NCBI RefSeq assembly: GCF_000270245.1
Contig: NC_015635.1
Span: 4,216,001 to 4,280,000, forward strand
DNA: 64,000 nucleotides
Direction: 5' to 3'
Source of the DNA: Microlunatus phosphovorus NM-1
Lineage (GTDB): Bacteria > Actinomycetota > Actinomycetes > Propionibacteriales > Propionibacteriaceae
In this document: positions 58,961 through 64,000 of the stretch, one piece after another
How the letters are laid out: the number at the start of each line of letters is the position of its first letter
How positions within the stretch are numbered: position 1 is the first letter of the stretch
The notes under the pieces: generated by a model
Seen by the model: the letters and a program-made list of their open reading frames with translations, nothing else
What the model was told of the DNA's origin: nothing
Databases searched by the model: none
Position numbers and translations under genes: made by a program

Positions 58961-61399
58961 ATGCTGCGGGTCACGCTCTCCGAGGTACGGGCCCATCCGA
59001 CCCGGTTGCTCGGCATCGTGCTGGCGGTCGCACTCAGCGTCGGTTTCGTGGTCGCCAGCCTGGTCTTCGTCGACACCGAGGCTGCCGCGATCCGACGGGC
59101 GGTCTCCGCCCAGACAGCCGGCAGCAGCGTGGTCGTCCTGCCGACGACCGAACGTGACCTCACGCCCACGATCGCGAAGACGACCGGAGTGGAGCACGTC
59201 GAGGCATCCCGGAACACCGCGCTGGAGGCAACCCTCGGCGGCCGCAACACACTGCTGATGGTCACCACCTTGCCGGGCGATGCGCGACTGCGCTGGATGA
59301 CCTTGCACGACGGTTCCTGGCCCCGGATCGCCGATGAGATCATCATCGGCCGGCAGACTGCAGAGCGGGCGAAGGCAGTTGTCGGCGACACCATCGGCGT
59401 ACGCGGCATAGGTGGCGCCGGAGAAGACCGGCAGCTGCGCCTCACCGGTCTGATCGACGAGTCCGCCTCACTGTTCGCGAGCATGCAGAGCACCGCCTTC
59501 GCGCCGGCCTCCTCACCGATACTGGCCGACGGCGGCGTCGAATATCTGGTGATCGCCCGTCCCGGTGTCGATCCTCCCACGCTGGCGAGCACACTGCGGA
59601 CCCAGCTTCCGGCCGATACCGATGTCGTCACGTCTGCCGACCTGGCCCAGCAGCGGCTCGAGATGGTGACTGGCGGCGTCGACGTGATCCGCTATCTGCT
59701 GCTCACCTTCGGCAGCATCGCCGCCCTGGTCGGCTCCATGATCATCGCCAACATCTTCGCCATTGTCGTCGCCCAGCGGCGCCGCCAGATCGGACTGCTG
59801 CGCGCCGTCGGCGCCACGCGCGCCCAGGTACGCCGCAACCTCCTGCTCGAGGCAGCCGGCGCTGGTGTCCTAGGCGCGCTGTTGGGTGCGCTGATCGGCA
59901 TCGGCGTGGCTGCCGTGGGGGCTGCGGCGACGGGGTCACTGTCCAGCGGACTCGAGGTACGGATCGGGCTGGTGCTGCTCACCGGGCTCGCCGGTGTGGT
60001 GATCACCGTGCTGTCGGCGCTGGCTCCCGCGCGACGGGCCATGGTCGTGACTCCGCTCGACGCCTTGCGACCCGTGTCCGAGCCGGGGGCCGCCCGACGA
60101 GCGGGCCGGATTCGAGCGGTCGTCGGTGGCGCTCTGGGCCTGGGCGGGGTCGCCGCCATCGCCGCCGGACTGATCCGCGGCGGCAGCGGCACCCTGGTGC
60201 TCTGCATCGCAGGATCCGCACTGGCGGCCGCCGCCATCATCGCGCTGGCACCGCTGTTCCTCCCGCCGTTGCTGCGAGGTCTCGCACGACTGCTGCAACG
60301 GAGCCGGCCGACCGTCCGACTCGCCAGCGCCAACCTGGTCCGCAATCCCAGCCGGTCCGCTGCGGTGTGCACGGCCTTGATGTTGGGCGTAGGCCTGATC
60401 GTGACGCTGCAGGTGGGCGCCGCCAGCATCAAGAGCAGCACGGAGGCGTCCCTGCACCACGAGTTCCCGGTCGATGTCATCGTCCGATCCCAGTCCGGCG
60501 CACTCCCGAACTCGGTGCCCCGGGAAGTGCGTGAGCTGCCCGGCATCCGCGCCGCGATCACCGTCCCATCGGCGGAGACGCAGGTCGGTAACGGCACCGT
60601 ACGGCTGGACGGGCTGGGCCCCGATGCCGGCTCGGTGGTGGCCGGCGGACTCGACGTTCTCGATGACAACACCGCGCTGGTGCACCCCTTCACCTTGGAG
60701 ATGATCCGCAAGAATCCCGGTGACCGGGTCGAGATCCGGATCGGCGGCAGATCGCACTCCTTCGTCCTGCGGGCCAGCGATGTCGCGGATGCCGGCGCGC
60801 TGGCGATCACCTCGGACGCGCTGCACAAACTGGCGCCCGACGCGCCGATCACCGCGGTCTGGGCCACTGCCCAGCCTGACGCCGACCCGGCGGCATTGAT
60901 GGACGACGTGCGGACCATCGCCGATCGGCAGACCGGACTGGAGGTCTCCGGCTCGCTGCTGGATGTGGCGGCCATCAGCAAAGTGCTTGATCAGTTGTTG
61001 GCCATCAGCACCGCGCTGACCGCCGTCGCGGTCGTGATCGCGGTCGTCGGGTTGGGCAATGCGCTGGCGCTGTCGGTGATCGAGCGGAGCCATGAGTCGG
61101 CCTTGCTGCGAGCCCTGGGGCTGCAGCGGCGGCAGTTGCGCTCGATGCTCGCTGCGGAGGCCATCCTGCTGGCTCTCATCGGCGCCGCCGTCGGGGTGCT
61201 CGCCGGCATCGGCTTCGGCATGGTCGGCACCGCGGCCATGGCGGGCGAGGCCGGCTTTGCCGTGACTCGGTTCGCGATCTCGATCCCGCAGACGGTGATC
61301 GTGCTCGGGGCTGCCGTGGTGGCCGGTGCGGTCGCCTCCGTGCTTCCCGGGCGTCGGGCCGCCCGCGCCCACCCGGTGGAGGCCCTTGCTCAGGCCTGA
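58961..61399 (+). CDS. MacB/FtsX-family ABC permease
   Basis: An 812-residue permease with two FtsX-type repeats. An N-terminal helix (LLGIVLAVALSVGFVVASLVFV) is followed by a large exterior loop. Then come three helices with LLLTFGSIAALVGSMIIANIFAIVVAQRRRQIGLLRAVGATRAQVR, a second set of helices, a second exterior domain, and a C-terminal triple with LSVIERSHESALLRALGLQRRQLRSMLAAEAILLALIGAAVGVLAG. It pairs with the ATPase gene just upstream. The ATG at 58,961 is used; the GTG at 58,952, which would overlap the ATPase gene, is equally open. Confidence 0.92.
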   Translation: MLRVTLSEVRAHPTRLLGIVLAVALSVGFVVASLVFVDTEAAAIRRAVSAQTAGSSVVVLPTTERDLTPTIAKTTGVEHVEASRNTALEATLGGRNTLLMVTTLPGDARLRWMTLHDGSWPRIADEIIIGRQTAERAKAVVGDTIGVRGIGGAGEDRQLRLTGLIDESASLFASMQSTAFAPASSPILADGGVEYLVIARPGVDPPTLASTLRTQLPADTDVVTSADLAQQRLEMVTGGVDVIRYLLLTFGSIAALVGSMIIANIFAIVVAQRRRQIGLLRAVGATRAQVRRNLLLEAAGAGVLGALLGALIGIGVAAVGAAATGSLSSGLEVRIGLVLLTGLAGVVITVLSALAPARRAMVVTPLDALRPVSEPGAARRAGRIRAVVGGALGLGGVAAIAAGLIRGGSGTLVLCIAGSALAAAAIIALAPLFLPPLLRGLARLLQRSRPTVRLASANLVRNPSRSAAVCTALMLGVGLIVTLQVGAASIKSSTEASLHHEFPVDVIVRSQSGALPNSVPREVRELPGIRAAITVPSAETQVGNGTVRLDGLGPDAGSVVAGGLDVLDDNTALVHPFTLEMIRKNPGDRVEIRIGGRSHSFVLRASDVADAGALAITSDALHKLAPDAPITAVWATAQPDADPAALMDDVRTIADRQTGLEVSGSLLDVAAISKVLDQLLAISTALTAVAVVIAVVGLGNALALSVIERSHESALLRALGLQRRQLRSMLAAEAILLALIGAAVGVLAGIGFGMVGTAAMAGEAGFAVTRFAISIPQTVIVLGAAVVAGAVASVLPGRRAARAHPVEALAQA

Positions 61400-61437
61400 G
61401 GTCACATGGGGCCCGCGGGTCAGCCGCGTACATCGCG

Positions 61438-61445
61438 TATATAGT
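61438..61445 (+). promoter_or_regulatory. -10 region of the fluoride operon
   Basis: The AT-rich run TATATAGT stands in GC-rich DNA just before the riboswitch. A TATATA or TATAGT -10 box would start the transcript near 61,450, exactly where the aptamer begins. No convincing -35 is visible. Confidence 0.5.
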
Positions 61446-61449
61446 GAAT

Positions 61450-61511
61450 CGCGGCGATGGCGTCCGCCAGGGGTAGCTCCCCGAACCGCCCCGCAGGGCT
61501 GATGACTCCTG
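61450..61511 (+). ncRNA. fluoride riboswitch (crcB motif)
   Basis: The transcript contains all parts of the crcB aptamer in order. P1 is GGCG (61,453-61,456) with CGCC (61,465-61,468) enclosing AUGGCGUC. A variable extra stem GGGG/CCCC follows at 61,470-61,482, then the GAACCG joint. The second stem is GCCC (61,488) with GGGC (61,496), and then UGAUGACUCC. The loop GGCGUC can form the pseudoknot with GACUCC with one mismatch. It lies 32 bp before the stress protein gene, which precedes two crcB genes. Fluoride binding should relieve repression. A following stem AGACG/CGUCU (61,512-61,529) next to the Shine-Dalgarno is a possible expression platform. Confidence 0.9.
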
Positions 61512-61529
61512 AGACGATCGTTCGCGTCT
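61512..61529 (+). promoter_or_regulatory. hairpin between fluoride aptamer and Shine-Dalgarno
   Basis: AGACG (61,512-61,516) pairs with CGTCT (61,525-61,529), loop 8 nt. It directly precedes GAGGAG (61,530-61,535). It may block ribosome access or be the remnant of a terminator; there is no U-run. Confidence 0.45.
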
Positions 61530-61542
61530 GAGGAGCATGCCC

Positions 61543-62052
61543 ATGAGCCAGTCCCCACCCCATCGCAGCGTGGTCATCGCGGTGACCTCTCACCAGCCCG
61601 ATTCAGTCATCCGTACGGCGGCCTGGCTGGCCCGCTCGCTGGATGTCGAGCTGGTCTGTGCCCACGTGGATACCTCGGCCTATGTCGTCGAGGAGCATCC
61701 CGACGGAACCGTCGAGGCCCGACCGCTGGATCCGGATGCCCAAGAGTGGATCTGTGCCCAGTTCGACCCCGAACTGGCCGCACGGATCGACCGGCTCGTG
61801 GGCGACCAGGGCATCTCGGTGCGGACTGTCGAGCTGGCCGGCGAGGTGGCGCGGGCCATCGCGCGCCTGGCGGAGCTGGTTCGCGCCGAATTGATCGTGG
61901 TCGGCACCCGCTCCGGGGTCCGGGCGAGTGTGCGGGAGTACTTCAGCGGCTCGGTCGCGGTGCATCTCGCCCACCGGCAGACCATCCCCGTGGTGGTGGT
62001 GCCACTCACGGCACACGCCGAGGGACCGCTGCCCTGGGAGGACGAGCAGTGA
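61543..62052 (+). CDS. universal stress protein
   Basis: A 169-residue UspA-family protein. SVVIAVTSHQPDSVIRTAAWLARSLDVELVCAHVD starts the alpha/beta fold. The C-terminal half has ELIVVGTRSGVRASVREYFSGSVAVHLAHRQTIPVVVVP, a variant of the ATP-binding GxxG...GS pattern. The second of two ATG codons (61,543) is chosen because GGAG sits at the right distance; 61,537 is also open. The gene lies first under the fluoride riboswitch, so it is induced with crcB. Its role in fluoride stress is unknown. The stop overlaps the next start (GTGA). Confidence 0.88.
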   Translation: MSQSPPHRSVVIAVTSHQPDSVIRTAAWLARSLDVELVCAHVDTSAYVVEEHPDGTVEARPLDPDAQEWICAQFDPELAARIDRLVGDQGISVRTVELAGEVARAIARLAELVRAELIVVGTRSGVRASVREYFSGSVAVHLAHRQTIPVVVVPLTAHAEGPLPWEDEQ

Positions 62053-62603
62053 GCCACCGAGAAGTGAGCCACGGGGAAGCGAACCATCGGCAAGACGTGA
62101 AGCGTCGGGAACCGAAACACCAGGAGTCGCCGCCGTTCGACAGTGAACTGGTCACCGAGCGACCCAAGTCCCGACGTCCACGGGCAGCGCACCGCTCCCC
62201 CGCCAATATCGCTCTGGTTGCCGCGGGCGGTGCCATCGGCACCGGTCTGCGCTATGGCCTGATGTTGCTCATGCCACCGGTCGCCGGGGTGCCCGTCGCA
62301 ATCCTCACCGTCAATCTCGTGGGCGCCTTCCTCCTTGGCCTGCTCTTGGAGGCCTTGTCGGAGTTCGGCCCCGATCACGGTTGGAGCCGCCGGCTCCGGC
62401 TGGGGATCGGCACCGGTGTGATCAGCGGGTTCACGACCTACTCCACCTTGGCCGCGGACAGCGTCACGCTGGCGCTGGCCAGCCCGGTGATCGCCGTGGC
62501 GTACGGCGTCGGCACAGTGATCATCGGTGGGCTGGCGTCGGTTGCCGGCATCGCCACCGCTCGTCATCTGGTGCGCCCGCGGATCGCGAGGTCGGCCTCA
62601 TGA
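62049..62603 (+). CDS. crcB: fluoride channel subunit CrcB/Fluc (1)
   Basis: A 184-residue membrane protein that lets fluoride leave the cell. The first 55 residues are an unusual charged tail rich in His, Arg and Glu (REVSHGEANHRQDVKRREPKHQ), partly coded by a repeated GTGAGCCACxGxGAAG. The channel domain follows: ALVAAGGAIGTGLRYGLMLLM, TVNLVGAFLLGLLLEAL and GIGTGVISGFTTYSTLAADSVTL with the Gly/Thr/Phe-type motif of Fluc channels. The start overlaps the stress protein stop; a GTG at 62,064 may be used instead. It overlaps crcB2 by 4 nt. Confidence 0.92.
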   Translation: MSHREVSHGEANHRQDVKRREPKHQESPPFDSELVTERPKSRRPRAAHRSPANIALVAAGGAIGTGLRYGLMLLMPPVAGVPVAILTVNLVGAFLLGLLLEALSEFGPDHGWSRRLRLGIGTGVISGFTTYSTLAADSVTLALASPVIAVAYGVGTVIIGGLASVAGIATARHLVRPRIARSAS

Positions 62604-62974
62604 TCCTCGAGTTCCTGGCAGTCTGCGTAGCCGGCGGCATCGGCGCGGCGCTGCGCTTCATCGTCGACGGCGCAGTCCGACACCGCACACCGCCGAGCTT
62701 CCCGTACGCGACCATGATCATCAACATCACCGGGTCCCTGGTGCTTGGGCTGCTCGTCGGGCTCGTCCTGGGTCAGGTGGCCTCGCACTACTGGCAGTTG
62801 ATCGTCGGGACCGGGATGATGGGCGGCTACACGACCTTCAGCACAGCGAGTGTGGAAACGGTGCGCCTGGTCGAGGAAGGCCGGTGGCGGGCCGGCTTGA
62901 TCAACGGTTTCGGCATGCTGGTGCTGTGTACGGGCGCCGCCGCCGGCGGTCTCGCGCTCGGGCTCAGTCTGTAG
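62600..62974 (+). CDS. crcB: fluoride channel subunit CrcB/Fluc (2)
   Basis: A 124-residue protein, the usual length for a Fluc subunit, with four membrane helices. The signature GGIGAALRFIVDGAV, MIINITGSLVLGLLVGLVLG and GTGMMGGYTTFSTASVETVRLVEEGRW are all present. Fluc channels work as dual-topology dimers; two tandem genes usually mean antiparallel heterodimers. The ATG overlaps the crcB1 stop (ATGA). The 160 bp after it, before the convergent MFS gene, include the palindrome CCACCGCGGTGG and a short GGGG-CAT-CCCC stem that may terminate the operon. Confidence 0.95.
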   Translation: MILEFLAVCVAGGIGAALRFIVDGAVRHRTPPSFPYATMIINITGSLVLGLLVGLVLGQVASHYWQLIVGTGMMGGYTTFSTASVETVRLVEEGRWRAGLINGFGMLVLCTGAAAGGLALGLSL

Positions 62975-63134
62975 TCGGGCTTGGCAAGCGGCCTCGATCG
63001 GGGCATCCCCGGGAGAAGAACCGCCACCGCGGTGGTCCAGAGCCGGATGCGATCACCCTGGATGCCTTCGGCCGACCCATTCCAGAAGCCGACCCCTTCC
63101 AGAAGACTGAGCGCTTCCCCCTCTCGGCGGGAGG

Positions 63135-64000
63135 TCAGCGCGGCGAGACCGGCGGACGGCGCAGCGTCCGCACCAACAGCACGAGTGCGATCAGCTGCGT
63201 GGCGGCGACGTACGCGATCAGTGCGGGTGTCGAGTGGTCGTACAAGGCACCGGCGATGACACCGCCGAGGACGGCCGCACCCCCTTGGACGGCGGCGAAG
63301 AGTCCGTACGCCGTGCCTCGTCGCGGCGCCGGCACGAGGTCCGCGACGAGGGCTTTGACGGTCGAGTCCTGGAGTCCGCTGGCCGCTCCCCAGGCCAGGA
63401 CGCCGACCATGACCAAGGGCAGCGCGTCGGCGAAGGCGAACACCGGCACCGCCGCCACCAGGAGCGGCAGCACGAGCAGCACCCGGGCATGGATCCGGTC
63501 GAACAGGAAGCCGGTACCCAGCGCGGCAACCCCGGCGGCGGCCATCGCCGCGGCATAGATCACCGGTACGAGCGCAGCACTGGTCACCCGTCCGTCGACC
63601 AGGTGGTAGCCGATGACAGCGAACGTCACCAAGCCCGCTGTCGTGGCCCCGGCGGCTGCGGCGAAGGTCCAGAACTCGCTCGGCAGTCGATGCCGTGGGA
63701 GTGGCTGCGCGGTCGGGGTGGCACTCGGGATCGGCATGGCACTCGGGTTGGACACAACACCTGGGGTCGGACTGTCCGGCCCGTTGCTGGCCGTCCCGGT
63801 GTCGTTGCTGGCGCGGCGGAGCACCAGCAAGACGATGATCGACAGCGCACCGGGAATCGCGAGCACGACAAGTCCCGACCAGAGCGCGCCGGTCAGGCTG
63901 ATCACGGCGGCGACCAGCAGCGGACCGGCGAAAGCACCGAGTTGGTCGAGTGCCTTGTGCACGCCGAAGCCGCGGCCAAGCCCCACGACGCCCGAGGCTT
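63135..64000 (-). CDS. MFS transporter, C-terminal part
   Basis: A truncated gene that runs off the right edge. The visible 288 codons hold about eight membrane helices and the motif SGVVGLGRGFGVHKALDQLGAFAGPLL, an MFS motif seen in helix 4-5 loops. FLFDRIHARVLLVLPLLVAAVPVFAF and GAASGLQDSTVKALVADLVPAPRRGTAYGLFAAVQGGAAVLGGVIAGALYD follow in the C-terminal half. A cytosolic loop with Pro/Ser/Thr repeats (SNPSAMPIPSATPTAQPLP) separates the halves. Substrate unknown. A GTG at 63,986 is in frame but the reading frame continues upstream with conserved sequence, so that is not the start. Confidence 0.88.
   Translation of the reverse strand, partial: ASGVVGLGRGFGVHKALDQLGAFAGPLLVAAVISLTGALWSGLVVLAIPGALSIIVLLVLRRASNDTGTASNGPDSPTPGVVSNPSAMPIPSATPTAQPLPRHRLPSEFWTFAAAAGATTAGLVTFAVIGYHLVDGRVTSAALVPVIYAAAMAAAGVAALGTGFLFDRIHARVLLVLPLLVAAVPVFAFADALPLVMVGVLAWGAASGLQDSTVKALVADLVPAPRRGTAYGLFAAVQGGAAVLGGVIAGALYDHSTPALIAYVAATQLIALVLLVRTLRRPPVSPR

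Noticed and set aside
59936-61558. A leftward 540-codon open frame opposite the ABC permease and the riboswitch
   Set aside because: It is a shadow of the permease gene and crosses the fluoride aptamer; no homology.
63135-63986. Reading the last MFS gene as complete from the GTG at 63,986
   Set aside because: Conserved MFS sequence continues upstream of this codon to the window edge, so the gene is only cut off.

Overview
The window is about 64 kb of very GC-rich chromosome. Genes are densely packed, GTG starts are frequent, and there is a WhiB regulator, coenzyme F420 biosynthesis genes, LytR-CpsA-Psr wall ligases and a DtxR/IdeR-type iron box. This points to an actinobacterium. The best guess is a Propionibacteriales member (Microlunatus-like), but that rests on general gene content only. 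I saw no tRNA, rRNA, CRISPR array, insertion sequence or prophage.

Left part (1-20,964) is a conserved actinobacterial core block. It runs from a cut-off ATP-grasp gene and ahcY to transport genes (DMT, CDF). Next come a sugar-phosphate SIS protein, a Trm112-like zinc protein, phosphomannomutase, DUF3499, a degenerate metallopeptidase-family protein, a DUF5719 protein, a large membrane glycosyltransferase, whiB2-like, fbiA, a short fbiB, manC and TIGR03089. From memory of the family literature, this order resembles the sahH-manB-whiB2-fbiAB-manC-fadE25 neighbourhood of mycobacteria. It combines GDP-mannose supply with F420 synthesis; an F420-dependent nitroreductase-family gene (20,521) lies close by.

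Middle part (21,269-30,127) carries a myo-inositol catabolic operon read leftwards from one promoter: iolC, a Cgl0159-type aldolase, iolB, iolD, a TIM-barrel isomerase and mmsA. A palindromic operator touches its -35 box. Then follow a glycosyltransferase, two divergent LCP proteins, a VapBC-type toxin-antitoxin pair with a clear operator, an AAA ATPase, a ureohydrolase, a FadE25-like acyl-CoA dehydrogenase, an FprA-type ferredoxin reductase with an iron box upstream, and a beta-mannosidase.

Right part (43,370-64,000) is more accessory. It holds a nucleoside phosphorylase, a broken PucR-type regulator, an MFS/MHS transporter, and a Gfo/Idh plus TIM-barrel pair divergent from a LacI regulator. 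It continues with an isochorismatase-family hydrolase and MBL hydrolase pair, an orphan FetB-like permease, an LssY-C protein, a ribbon-helix-helix/VOC bicistron with its own palindrome, a membrane-anchored sulfite-oxidase-fold protein, a HAD remnant and a two-component system joined to a MacB-like exporter. It ends with a fluoride-riboswitch operon (universal stress protein, crcB, crcB) and a cut-off MFS gene.

A recurring theme is that most roomy convergent gene junctions contain long near-perfect hairpins or tandem repeats: a 52-bp unit repeated about 4 times, a 16-bp unit repeated 4 times, and a 64-nt palindrome present twice. The features most worth following are the fluoride operon with its stress protein, the RHH-VOC module, the dispersed palindromes and the short FbiB.
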